DNA from: Ilyonectria destructans
Lineage: Eukaryota; Ascomycota; Sordariomycetes; Hypocreales; Nectriaceae
Direction of reading: 5' to 3'
Assembly (NCBI GenBank): GCA_020740775.1
Contig: JAHEWK010000023.1
Location: 1 to 64,000 of the forward strand
Length of the DNA: 64,000 nt
A program made the translations under genes and the position numbers. Below, piece after piece: positions 31,584 through 43,128 of this stretch; positions within the stretch are counted from its first letter, which is position 1, and each line of letters opens with the position of its first letter. The notes beneath the pieces were generated by a model. The model was not told the origin of the DNA, searched no databases, and saw only the letters and a program-made list of their open reading frames with translations.

Positions 31584-33231
31584 ATGAACAGTGCTTCACG
31601 AGCCACATTACGTACCAAGACTGGCTGCCTCACATGTAAGATCCATTCTCGCGCTCTCGGCTCGGTTTTAGTACCCCTCTAACAATGTCCAACAGGCAGA
31701 AAGCGGCGGAAGAAATGCGATGAGAGGCTTCCCATTTGTGATGGCTGCAATCTTTCCAGGCGGCATTGCCAGTGGCCGACGCTACCAGACCTGCTCGATC
31801 GTCGCTTTGCATCTCATAATCGCTCACGGTACAATCAACCTCAAACCGCCATTGCCCATTTTAAGCCGCTTGGCACCACAGTCGACTCAGAGCTTGCCAC
31901 CTTCTCGAAAGTACCTGCGGCGCAGGGGGTGGTATCTCGCGACCCAGAGCCGGTCGTCTTACGTCACTTCATGGAAAGATTTTACAGCCTCCTGATCTTG
32001 CCAAACTGCCACCCCAGCTTCTACAATGGGTGGCTAATAGAGATACAGGACCTCATCGTGCATCACAAGGGCCTCTACTACTCCGTACTAGCCTGTGCTG
32101 CGTCTCACATCTACTGCGCTAACTCCTCGTCGCAAATGCAGGAGCTCTCGCTGACGTATTACTCGAATTCTATTCGAGAGCTGGTGAGATTTCTAACGAG
32201 AGCTTCCCGGTTAGAGAACGACAATGGGCTCTTGATGTCGGTAATGCTCTTGTGCCTTCAAGGGGTAAGCTTCAATAGTCTATCGTGAGACCTCGGCGTA
32301 TTTCGTCGCAGGCTTATCTTATCTAGCCGCTGTCTTGCTAACATAGAGGCTTGTTGGGAACATCTAGTGTTATGGCTGTGATACGTACGACGATCTACCA
32401 CATCACGTCGCTGCCGCAACACACATCCTCGCCTCGCGGCTTCTCGACCGACGCTGGCGGATCACGCGACTATTTGATAGGCTTGCTGTTGAGAGTGTTC
32501 TCTACCAGATCTTCCTCGTCACGACGGGGCTATGGTCAGATTCCACGGGATTCTATGCCGACTTCTATGCCGACTTCTGGACCCAGGCCGAGAGATTACT
32601 AGACCGGTCGCTGCTTTTTCCTACATGCTCAACGAGCCTCAACAGCCCCGTGCTTGGTGTTCCAGTATCATTATTTCGAGTTACGCTATCACTCCGCCAG
32701 CAGTGCCGCAGCCGAGTCTCGTGTGATCAGGCGATCCTTGACCAGATACAGAGCGAAGTGGAGGCATGGGAAGTAGCGCTACGATGTGACCAGCAGCTTA
32801 GCTCCTCTTCCACGAACGAGCCGCCATGTGGGCAAGAAAAATACTATACGGATACAGGCCATCTATATGCCATCATTGCCTCCGTACTGCTGGAGCACCT
32901 AGCAGGAAACGAGACAAGCACCAGCCCTGCCCCCACGGCCTCAAGCGATAATTGGCAGGTCAAGAAAGCAGTCCAAATCCTTCGGAGATATCAACACGAC
33001 GACGGATGGGCCAGGCTCTTTATTGGAAACTGGCCCGTCTACACCCTAGGCTTCCTGATGAGTTCTCCCGATGACATGGAACTCATTCGAGCCGATCTAC
33101 AGCGAAGATGGGATCTCACAAATTTTGCGCAGATCAGTCGCTTTAGTCAGGACTTGGAAAAAACTTGGGCCGCGCGGAAGCAAGTTGCAGACAATGCAAT
33201 GAAGGCATGTCGCTCAGTGTCACGAGGGTGA
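31584..33231 (+). CDS. Zn2Cys6 fungal transcription factor
   Basis: Exons 31584-31635, 31696-32264 and 32368-33231 encode about 494 residues. Intron 1 (60 nt) splits the codon of the second zinc-binding Cys, a frequent intron place in this family. The cluster is C-x2-C-x6-C-x6-C-x2-C-x6-C at about residues 15-41, followed by the usual basic linker start. The remainder matches the fungal-specific regulatory domain (helical, with LLMSVMLLCLQGC followed by DTYDDLPHHVAAA, and the block VLYQIFLVTTGLWSD). Intron 2 (103 nt, GTAAGC...CATCTAG) was placed so that this last motif stays continuous. The protein would bind DNA in the nucleus; targets are unknown. The neighbouring rhodopsin-domain gene is 2.6 kb away, so a direct link is speculative. 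Confidence 0.85.
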
Positions 33232-35851
33232 AAGGCCGGCCATGCCACCATGGAGCTGAAACCAGCGCATTCAATCGAGGACGACCTGCCACTATGGAAG
33301 ATCTCGAACACATGGGGGTCCCTCGGGCACCTTCTCCGCAATAATGAGACACCATTCGTTCAAGGGTTTACGGTCCTGCCAGAACAGGGATGTTATCCTC
33401 GTTCGAGAGGCGCTGCGAAATGGCGACCCTACCAACGCAGGCATTGAATCGTGATTTGCCTGATCCCAATCACTCAGACGAAAATATACAATCATCAAGG
33501 AATTGAGTACGCTTCTGGAGGCTCCAAACACAGGGACTACAATTCGAGATCAAATTGAATCTCACCACGCACAGAAACACACGACAATGAACGGCCGACC
33601 GGGCAGGCAAAGGGGCTCCGGGCTGGAGGGAAGAGGACCAACAGTGCCAAAAGCAAAACCACCCCTGCAACTATTCCCATGGAGGGCCGCACTAAATAGA
33701 CCTCCCAGGCAGCGAATAGCTGGGACACACGACAGCAGGCATATACCCGAGGCACCATGTCCTTTCTTCACACACCGATATCGATATGACGGTCCTCGCA
33801 TAATTGACCTACCCAGAGACAGGGCCTCTGCATATTAAGCTACGGACAGAGAATCCAACGTTACCAGGAGTGCCACTCATGATCGCCCTCTGATACGACT
33901 GTAGGAGAGGCTAACAAATCTTAGACTACGCCCGATTAATGCTAGCAATTCCGGGGTCTTCGGATCCAGGCGCGAGCATGCATCTCTGGTCTGTATTGGG
34001 TGCCGTGTTGTTTCGCAGAGCAGGGGATGCGGTATCACGCGTAAATGCTTGGGCGGGAACGACACGGACAGCCCCCGTGCGGAGTTTCAAGGATAGGCAT
34101 CCTGCGAGAGGCCCGGTAAGGTTCCCTGTTGGTCGGTGTTTGGAGGATTCAGTCCTGTTGTAACACATCAACCAGCCAGCCCGATATGTCGTCGTGCCAG
34201 GTGCTCAGCATTTAGGTTCTCGGGGGTTGTCATTCGGTCTACACCCACCAGTCAGCCGGCGGCTTTTGAAGAAGACAACCTCCTCGATTGTGTGGCGTCT
34301 GACTAGAAGATGCAGTGACGAAAGAGGTACAGCTGGCGCAAAACCCAGGCCATGATCTTCTCCTTAATGCTCGGAGACCAACAGAGTTCGTCTTACACAG
34401 CGCTAAGGTGAACGGGTTTGGTTCCATTCTGCCCGCTGCATCCGCCATGATCCTAATCAGGGGTTTCATCTGATAGCAGCAGTAGACTCTGGAGAGCGGA
34501 GTTCTCCACATAGAGGCGCGCATAGCACCGTGTTGTCTCCAAGGATGCGGGGGCTGATGCCTGGGCTACGAGGTAGGGAGCGACCGGTTCGCTGTAACTG
34601 GCTGTAAATTCTTCATCCCGTAATGATGGATGAAGATGATGATAATGAAAATTCTGATGAGAGCCTGAGAGATTACAGATGAAGGCATTCGTGGAAGAGG
34701 GTCTACCTGGCTTGTTCATACATTTGTTGTCGACTGTGGATTTGCCCAACATGCAACCGACCACCTGAAACTTATGGAACTTGCCAAGGCCGGTTCAATA
34801 GTCTAGACTCCCGTTTGCCTTACCCAGATAGCTCGGAGGGATGGGGCTAACAGATGGTTTAACGCAATGTGACCGAATCGCACATGATGTGACACATCAC
34901 AGGGTCGCTGGATTGCCGCAGATCGCGCGACAGCCTTGAGGGCCTGGCTCGGTGCCGAACCAAACGAGCACCTACACTAAGAGGGCACTTATACAAGCGA
35001 AGTAAAAGCCACAAAGCAGCCACTTGCCCCTGATGCCCAATCCCAGATTGGCAATCTGACAGGTCTCAGTTGTGACGCTCTGACACATGGAGGTCGAAGT
35101 CCGCCGCGTGTGAATCTCGACTTGCATACGGAGTACTAGTCCACCCAGCCACCCAGCCACCGCACGTTTTGTCCCATTGACAACGGCCTGTCACTGGTCC
35201 CAGGGTCCAACGGCCCTAATTCTTTGACGCTATTTACGTGCAGAGAGTACTAATTACAGCTTTTCTTGGAATCGAGAGGTATAACAAGTCTTTCAATATA
35301 CCTGTCTTCGGTCACCATTTCCCGCTCGCAATAAATATGCGGAGAGAATTAACATGAGCCCCCTGACCAATCGGTCAAGCTGACTCACTTGAGCCGAATG
35401 CTGCGGGCTGGTTTAGCAAAACGCCTGCAGTGGTGTTGTACGCCCTCGCTCCTCTGGGAGCTTCAAATCATTGTTCCGAGTGCCCAAGTAGTGTGGATGC
35501 CGGCAGTCGCTGTCTTGGGCTGGCTGTGGCGTCAGGGTATCGCTCTCCAGGCTATGGAGTAGGCTAGACACGGGGTTTCCCGTCTGGAGGTGGAAGTACT
35601 TGATGGCCTGGGTATCAAACTCTGGAGGTTTCTGGCTTCGAAAGAGGTGAGTTACATCCGTACGCTCAGGGGGGGTCTTCAGTAGTCCGACACTACTCAT
35701 ACAGCTGAATGCGGGGATCATGAGGCTTGCTCATGCAACAAAAGCTTTAAATCGCCTTCTTCTTCCCTTGCTCCGGTTATTGTGGAGAGATATTCGGAAA
35801 GATTAGGTAGCCTGCGGCCTCTAGATCTGCCAAGAATAACCTTCTGCCACC
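33232..35851. other. intergenic region, no supported gene
   Basis: About 2.6 kb without recognisable coding sequence. Short frames exist on both strands (for example the minus-strand frame 35721-35413), but none shows a domain, signal peptide or convincing splice structure. Composition is ordinary and no repeat was noticed. The right end should include the promoter of the rhodopsin-domain gene. Confidence 0.6.
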
Positions 35852-37330
35852 ATGGGTGAATCGCTGCTGCCGAATGTCTATGTCTGCATCTCCATCAACC
35901 TCTTTTTGGCCTTGTTGGTCCTCGGGCTCCGCCTCTACGCTCGCATTCTCAAGAAGGTTCAGCTCTGGTATGACGACTATCTTGCCATCCTGGCTTTGGT
36001 ATGCTTGCCCCCGCGACGGATCCACCTGGAGGCATTTTCGCTGACTTAGGATTCGGGTTTGGGCAGATGTCAGCACTTGCCTACGATGCCACCGCATTCT
36101 TTCGTACGAGCCCTAGCCAAACCCATTCATTACGAGCCATCCTTTTTAACCATACCGAAAGTCATAAACTACGGCCTCGGCCTACACCTGCCAGACCTCC
36201 CAGTCTCTGTAGAGGAGGCACAGTACTACCAGGCACTCATCCAAGAAGTGCAAGAACATACCTATTCTATCGCCATAGGTGCCGCCCAGCTGTCTCTACT
36301 TGCTCTCTACTGGCGCCTGTTCAACACCAATATCAGCATGAGGTTGCCGATTTTGATCCTGACGGGATTTACAGTGGTCTGGCTGCTGGTGCGGGTAAGT
36401 AGCAACCACTCGCTTTCTTGGACCTGGCCACAGATACTGACCTAGGGGAATTCAGATTCTTGTAGCTGTCTTCCAATGTTTTCCACCCCGCTACTTCTGG
36501 GACAAGTCGATCGACGGGAAGTGTACCATTGACCCGGCGAAATTCTTCATCGGTTCGGTCTCGGCGCATCTTATTCTCGACGTTGCTCTCATGATCCTCC
36601 CCGCAAGTCAGCAACCTCGTTTTACCACGGCCTCGGAGTATGAACTAAACTTTCTGCAGCCCAAATCAGCCAGCTCGCCCTGCCACTTGCTCAGAAGCTA
36701 GCCATCGGAGTAATGTTCATGTTTGGTATTGTGTAAGGAAGATTGATCCTTGCTGTCTGGTTACTGTGACCGAGGATGGCTGACTCGCATCAGAATTTGT
36801 GCTGCTTCTATTATGATGATCAACGTATCCCTACGGTATGATTCGTACGCAGAAGACATCATGTGGAACTGTGTACCAGCCGTCAACTGGTCCGCAGCTG
36901 AGATACACCTCAGCATTGTGGCATGTGAGTTACTGCCTCCTGGAACAACATATTGATAATTTGGAGAATCCTGCTGAACGAGGCCCCCGCAGGTTGTCTA
37001 CCAATGCTGAGACCTGCGATCCGTGGCGTTGGGGGATGGTTGGGGCACAATTTATCTTCCAGGAGAGGACAGACTGGCGCCTCATCTATGCAACTCAGCA
37101 GCCTCCACGAGTCGGGGCATCGCGGGAAAGCCGGTGATTCAACTCACAACCTCGCCAACACCACAGGGAGCTCAGAGTCCAATGCTATCTATAGCCAAGG
37201 GGACGAATCGGACATGTTTACCAGCATAAGGGCGTCTGATGATGGAGGAGGGAGGCGTGCTACTGCACTCAAGGTTGTTGTGGTGAAGCGCGAGGTGAAT
37301 CTTAGCTTCTCAAACAAGGGTAAGCGATGA
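35852..37330 (+). CDS. rhodopsin-domain (SAT4/PTH11-like) seven-helix membrane protein
   Basis: A multi-exon gene. Exon 1 is 35852-35998 (first helix ISINLFLALLVLGLRL, then YARILKKVQLWYDDYLAILAL, the diagnostic WDDY-like motif). Exon 2 begins somewhere in 36060-36160 and ends 36394 (NYGLGLHL, then helices IGAAQLSLLALYWRLF and ILTGFTVVWLLV). Then come 36456-36606 (CFPPRYFWDKSIDGKC, AHLILDVALMILP), 36660-36732 (PLAQKLAIGVMFMFGI), 36794-36924 and 36993-37330 (CLPMLRPAI, then a hydrophilic Ser/Asp-rich cytosolic tail). Donors are GTAAGT, GTCAGC, GTAAGG and GTGAGT. The intron after exon 1 is the uncertain one. Some relatives act as plant-surface or nutrient receptors; others are unstudied. No frame damage is seen in the later exons. 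Confidence 0.8.
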
Positions 37331-39786
37331 AGGGCGGGATAGAGTGCGCAAGGCAGCTACTCTAACAACTGATTACTGGATTTCTACCACGACGACTATC
37401 TAGAGCTCTTTCTAGAGTCTATCTGTGCCTGACTGCGGGTGTCTTTTTACATTTTAATCTCTTGTTGTAAATCGTGTCTCTGTTGTACACAGTGTATTAT
37501 ATCAAAACCATGTCTTCGAGGGCACACTTCCCAGACCCCTGGGCTCAGCTAGCCGACTAGCGGCGCACTTCAGTGCGTCATACGCCCAATCAGAAGGTAT
37601 CAGCAGAGAAAAGACTGCTTCCCCCTGCCGAGAGCGAGGTAATACTTCTACCTCACCAGAACGCAATACCTGTTCGGAGTAATCGGTATCCGTGGTTCCT
37701 CCGCTCCGCGCGCATTGTCCTCGACCGTGGGAGTGAGCGAAATCACGATCTCAGGTCCCAGAAAGCAAAGAATCTTGGTGTAAGGCGCGTTATGCTCGGC
37801 TGCGTGGCCCTTGCCAACTCGAAGACCATCATGCAGAGTCTCCTCCGAGCGGTCCGGAGCATCGGATCACCCGCGAGCATCGGATCATTCGCTGACGGCT
37901 AGAGATCCTTGAACGCTCACTTGGAACTCCTGCTCCGGCGGTCTCGTCGTTGTGCCGCTTTGTGATGCGGGCCTCTTCGTGATGCGGGCCTCTTCGTGAT
38001 GCGGGCCTCTTCGTGATGCGGGCCTCTTCAATGCCGTTTAAGACTGCACGGGGTGTACGTACCAGTAGTTGTGATAGCCTGCAGGGGTCGGATCTGCTGC
38101 AGGGGTATGCCGGCAAATAGCAAGACATTCTATGGGATTTTGACTGGTGTCTTTAGATATGAGGGTTCAAAATATGCTTGCCGAGCAAAGCTTAAGAAAC
38201 TTAGCGTAAGACTAAGAAAAGTCAGAAGTGTGAGATGAAGTCGAGTTTCGCCGCCCGCTTGGAAGCTAAACGCGGAGCTGAAAAGCTAGCAAAGTATCCC
38301 AGTTCGAGCAGCTTCAGCCAAAGCGTCTCACAAGGCGATTTGGGAAACCTCTTATTAGGGTCGATAGATGAGCACAAGGTGAAGTGATGTTTTGGCTGTC
38401 CCACTAATTAGAACCGCTGAGTCAAAGCTCGCCATACATAGCGTGCACTTGGATGCTCTAGAGAATTGGATTTCCCCATAGTTACAAGGATGGTAGATTC
38501 AGGCAAAGCGAACTAGACTGCTTCGTGGCTAGCGATTTCGCTCACCTCGGAAAGCTGGTACCTGCCCTCTAACCAGCCGGGCGTCACCTTGAGCATTAGC
38601 GTGAAAACGACGGGATGCCTGTTAATGAAACGGTTTGTCGGTGGAGACTCATCCCGACTTGGCATCTTTAGTCTGTGCGTGCTCGAGCCATGAGTGCGTC
38701 TTGCCAAGGCCCTGAAGGGCAAGGCAACTCTGGGGTAATGGAGTCCCGGGCACGGAAGACGAACCGGGGCCGAGTCGGAGAACGAGCATCTACCTCGTGG
38801 ATTGAACTGGACCGTCAGCCGTTCCAACACCCCTGCCCCTCCCGTCGGGCTTGATGATTGGTCAACCCAAAGTGAGTGTCCGGTTGAATACCAGGGCAGG
38901 TTTGCAGACGCCCTGCCTGAACAAATTGTGTGATTCCAAGCACCGCCATTCGGATATCTTGGGCTGACGTTGGCGCTGGGGGCGGCGAGCGTCCATAATA
39001 GAGGCCAGGTTGCGGATCCCCAGCGAAGCTCGATAGTGCCCCTGAAGGTAAGGAATACCATATCAAATTGCCTCCAAACGTGGATATATTCAAGGTACTC
39101 TAGTGTGGCAGCCTCATTTCTAGTGATGTTCTACTCCATGCTAATTCCTCTCTAGGCCTAGAGAAGAGACAAAAGACAGATGGCGTCCGGCGAGATCCAC
39201 TGCACTGGCTAGTTCAGAAGAGTGATGTCTAAAGGAAGCCCAAAGGGAGCTCAAATTAATTATGTAGTAGGGAGTCCCTTGTAATCTCCTGTTCCGGCTC
39301 GACTCCCTCTCAATGCTTGACACCGACGTAGCCTCCTGGGAGTTAGTTTTGCCTTATACAATAGCACGTGCAACACAAGGATGTAACAAGTAATTTTACA
39401 AGGATTCAAGTCGCACGGGCAGACCCGCAAACTTCTCGAGCTGCTTCAACACCACCACGCTGAGCGAGGCAATCATCCGGGTCGATGTGGCCATGCAGCA
39501 GGTTACAGCTGCGACCAACATTGATCCAGCAGAGACAGTAAACGACGATCGAGGCACTCGAGCAGCGAAGGGCGTTCGATCCCTGCGTGGTCGCCGAGGC
39601 TTATGCCGCCGGGGAACTGCTGTATCTTCCGGGGAAGAGAAGGAATGTTATCAAAACCCACCAATGTGGGTATCGCCCACACTGTCTCGAGGTTCGGGTC
39701 CAGAAAGGTCAAGGTGGCGCAAGGGATGATGGCGGATCCAGGCCCTGGCCATTGACTCGACGACGACTTGATTAGACACCATCAAT
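37331..39786. other. intergenic region with a small minisatellite, no supported gene
   Basis: About 2.4 kb. A minus-strand open frame at 39061-38513 (182 codons) is rich in Pro, Ser and Arg and shows no domain or splice partners, so it was not accepted as a gene. The only structured sequence is the 17-bp tandem repeat near 37962. The right end is the flank of hAT-2. Confidence 0.5.
37962..38029. repeat. 17-bp tandem repeat, four perfect copies
   Basis: The unit GTGATGCGGGCCTCTTC occurs four times head to tail (68 bp). Just upstream, GAGCATCGGATCA is also duplicated (37857-37889). No gene is associated. Confidence 0.9.
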
Positions 39787-42700
39787 CAGACCTGCGTATA
39801 TCGATATCCACCGAAATTCTGGCCCTTATATCGATATCCAGATAAGTGGGAGAAATTATCTGGATATCGATATATCCAGGTAGATATCCATACAGCCACA
39901 TAGCCACTTTAGCAAGGTTGATATCCAGATAAACCACATATAATTCTTGCAGGCTAGAGGAAAGAACAAGAAAGTACCCTAATCTAGAAAGTCCTCTGCC
40001 TCTGTTTCAACGCTAAATTCAACAGCAACGCTCGAAATAACGCCCCTGCCACCGTGAGACCTGGGCACAATGATGCCCTCGCGCATCCAGTTGCCCACAC
40101 ACTCAACCTTCGCCAGGTTTTCGCAGGTCATGCTCTCTCTATCCCATGATAGCGTACGCCGCGCCGATGAGAAGTGAGACTCAACATCAGATGATTCAGG
40201 AGGGATTGAGAGGATATCAATTGCCATGCGGGATAACCGCGGATATGCTTTCCTTTGATCTCGATGTAGCCACCACTCGAGGGGAGAGCCAGCTATCCGG
40301 GTTGGTGGTGCATCAATAAAGGTTTCGAAGTCATCGGCGTCGTCTAAGATAGGGCCAGTAACAGCAATATCGCTCAACAACTCATCCAGCTCGTTGCGCT
40401 GCCTCCCAGATGAAGAGGACACATCTAGAGGCACCCGCAAGGATTCTGAGATTGGCGCGGCATTATATTCATCTAGCCAAATTTGTTGGGAAGCAGCAAT
40501 AGCAGGCGCGTGCCAGGATTCTTGCCAATTCCGCTCAATGTATTTTCTTCGTTTCGAGGGATCGAGAAGGAGTGCGGCGGCATACACAGGTGTCTGGTCT
40601 GATAAGGTGTAGTACTTATTAAGTACAAACCAGCCCATATCGATGCAGTGTACCATATGAGGATCATGGTTTTCCTTTGAACTATAAAGCTCCTAAATAA
40701 GACAATTAGTTAACCGATCAATTAGATAAAAGAAAAAACATCGCCACCGACCTTATACTTCTCGTACTGTCGCAATAAAACATCCATTATCGAGAGTGAT
40801 TGGGAGAGTGTAGATCGCGCCCCTTCGGCCAACAACGCAGCTGAGGCAAACGGCTGTAGGAAACGATGCGTCCGTTCAATAAACTCCCACTCTGAAGCTA
40901 GCAGGATATCGTCTTGAAGCTCTCTATCATGGTCAATTAGGAACTGTTTTACACGGGATTGATACCGCAGAAAATTATCCAACAATCGATACCATGAATT
41001 CCAGCGTGTGGCATTATCTATCCCTAGTCGGAGCTTTATTTCATCGTCCCATACAGCCGAATGAAGCGTAGATTTACGTATCCAGACTGCGATGTTGTGT
41101 ACTTTCCGTAGGGGCGCGATATGCTGCCATCCAGTGAAGTTCTCAAGTATACGATTGCCTCTTCGCGAAGCTCTTCTTCTCTGATCGGCCTCATCTGTTC
41201 TTGTTGTCTGTCCGGCGTCGTGCAAGGTGTCGTAGAACTGTGCAAATAACTGATTGTTTAAGGTATCATCGGCGGCATTAAGAGCGGCGATTAGTGCCTC
41301 TTTTGAAGACGCGAGAAGAAATGCTTGAAGGGATAGGTTAATAATGTGGGCGACGCAGCGGATACGGCGCTTAGAGGGATCAAACGTCAACTAGTAACCA
41401 GTTAATCCTAATCCAGAGATAAGGGAAGAGCTATCGTACCCCATAGTCTTCTCGTAACCGCTATGAGAGATAAGACAAGCAGGTATCATTTGAAGTGGCA
41501 TTATCCCCTACATGGTAACCTACTTTAGAAGCAATGCTGTACTTTGCCAGTATATCGATAATTAGAGATGCCTGGGTTTCACCACTATGGCTATAGCGAC
41601 ATTCTGGCATCGCTAGAAGTGCCCTTCGTGGCTGATAATCCCGATCAACCCATCTCGCAGAGATGGCGAGTATCCCATGGCGATGGGGCGATGTCCAGAG
41701 ATCAGAGAGGATATAGATCTTTGAGATGGAAGATTCAAGAGTTGCCATGAGCTGAGAAGAATATAACTCATATGTGGCATCAATTAGTCGCATTAGAGCA
41801 CTTCGGTTGGTCACTAAAAGGTCCTCTATAGCAGGATTAGCTGCTAGCATCATCTCTTGCATCTCATCCCAGGTAATTGCTGAGAAGGCAAGGCGGCGGC
41901 GTGTGATTAGGCCGATTATTGCATCTAAATACCGATCGCGGTCGAACATACGGCGGAGAGAGGCATCCGAGTAACGAGAGGGAAAGAAAGCATCAATCCG
42001 AGGACATTTGGCTTCCCTTTCATCATCTAGAACATCAGAACTGCCCCCAATGAGCGTGCGATCGAGGGAAGAGATAATATCGGCATGGCACCGCCGGGCG
42101 TGATGCCATGCGTTGTCCCGCTTCCGATTCGCCCAGGGCTTATCGGCAGGGCAATGGAGACATCGATACATCACCATACCCCTAGATTTGCGCGTACGTG
42201 ACCCGCCGGTGGTGTTCTGGGTGTCCTCATCAGGATACGTTGCTTTGAAGAAGAGGAAAAAGTCCAGAGACGTCCCAGTAATGGGCTGGTCCAAAATCGA
42301 GGGCGTAGAGGCGGCGGTAGTCTGAGATGATGTCATGGTCGATAAATCACCTGGATAAGCTAATTGCGCTAGAATACCCAGGGCCGTTTGAACGAGTACT
42401 GAGATGGTGGTGCTAATGTTGAAATTAAGAGAAGTTGTCAACCTATCACTGATACACGAATGCAGACATTGAACAAAAGATCAGTGTTGATTGAGCTCCT
42501 CTTTCTATCTAAGGGAGCGACGAAGCTCGGTCTCTTATACCTATGTTCAATGTGCCGATGTCATAGGCAGCAGCCTGCTGCCTGATACTAGTTGTGGTCG
42601 TTCACTCTCATCGTGAACAAGTTCACGATGATCGTGATCCTTGCCTCCAACAGTAAGCGAAAGTCTCCAGAGCTTGACAGAAGTCTTTTCATCATCTAAT

Positions 42701-42868
42701 CAATTGATAAGATCTTTTCAGCCAATCAGAGAGCGGTATTTAGGTGGATATCAATCTGGATATCCATTTAAGAGGCAGAGAGCTATATCGATATCGATAT
42801 ATATCAATATCGATATATCCAGATAGCACAGTTGATATCGATATATCATATCCAAATACGCAGGTCTG
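39787..42868 (-). mobile_element. hAT-2 transposon, TIRs present, TSD absent
   Basis: Both ends carry the 13-bp perfect TIR CAGACCTGCGTAT (39787-39799, and inverted at 42856-42868), enclosing 3082 bp. Subterminal zones are filled with TATCGATATCC-type words in both orientations (39799-39925 and 42740-42850), typical of hAT transposase-binding arrays. The flanking octamers differ (CCATCAAT left, CTGGCAAG right). The original target duplication has been lost, for example by recombination between two copies or by later deletion beside one end. Confidence 0.85.
39979..42336 (-). pseudogene. hAT-2 transposase with one in-frame stop
   Basis: Minus-strand exons 42336-41440, 41390-40752 and 40692-39979, about 749 codons. 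Introns of 49 nt (GTACGA...TACTAG) and 59 nt (GTCGGT...TTTAG) restore YGLTFDPSKRRIRCVAHI and KYKELYSSKENHDPHMV. Motifs are a BED-like finger (CLHCPADKPWANRKRDNAWHHARRCH), LSDLWTSPH and GDNATSNDT in the catalytic core, and the C-terminal dimerisation block LSRMAIDILSIPPESSDVESHFSSARR. A single TAG at 41463-41461 interrupts the frame just after NDTCLSYLS, where family members continue with an acidic or polar residue. Otherwise the gene appears intact, so it was inactivated recently or is read through or spliced around. Confidence 0.85.
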
Positions 42869-43128
42869 CTGGCAAGTCGTCAGGGGCCCCAGGCAGCCAC
42901 ACGCGACGCGTGGCAGCAGGAAATGACCCAGCATATGAGCTGTCCTCTCTGTCTCGTGCCATTTGCAACTCCGCCAATGCCTGGTTCAATGGACTCTGTA
43001 CGCGTCGCAACCAGGAATTATCTCAGGTCTTAGCTTGTCCGAGTAGAGTATATGCAGGTTCGACCTTATCAGCCTCGCAGCCTTCGATTTGACCTCCTCT
43101 ACACTGTTTGTGGACTCTTCCCATCACT
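42869..43128. other. spacer between hAT-2 and hAT-3
   Basis: This contains the 5' leader of the hAT-3 gene. A palindrome CACGCGACGCGTG lies near 42899-42911. No left TIR for hAT-3 could be identified, so its 5' end may have been lost at the hAT-2 boundary. Confidence 0.4.

Noticed and set aside
33250..33838. Short plus-strand frames after the transcription factor
   Set aside because: No motifs, overlapping alternatives in other frames; probably 3' untranslated or intergenic.
35413..35721. 102-codon minus-strand frame upstream of the rhodopsin-domain gene
   Set aside because: No motif or secretion signal; overlaps the expected promoter.
37962..38029. Possible CRISPR-like array
   Set aside because: Four adjacent 17-bp copies without spacers, in a fungal genome: a simple minisatellite.
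38513..39061. 182-codon minus-strand open frame
   Set aside because: Composition is Pro/Ser/Arg-rich without domain, signal peptide or splice partners, and other frames overlap it. It looks like a chance frame in GC-rich DNA.
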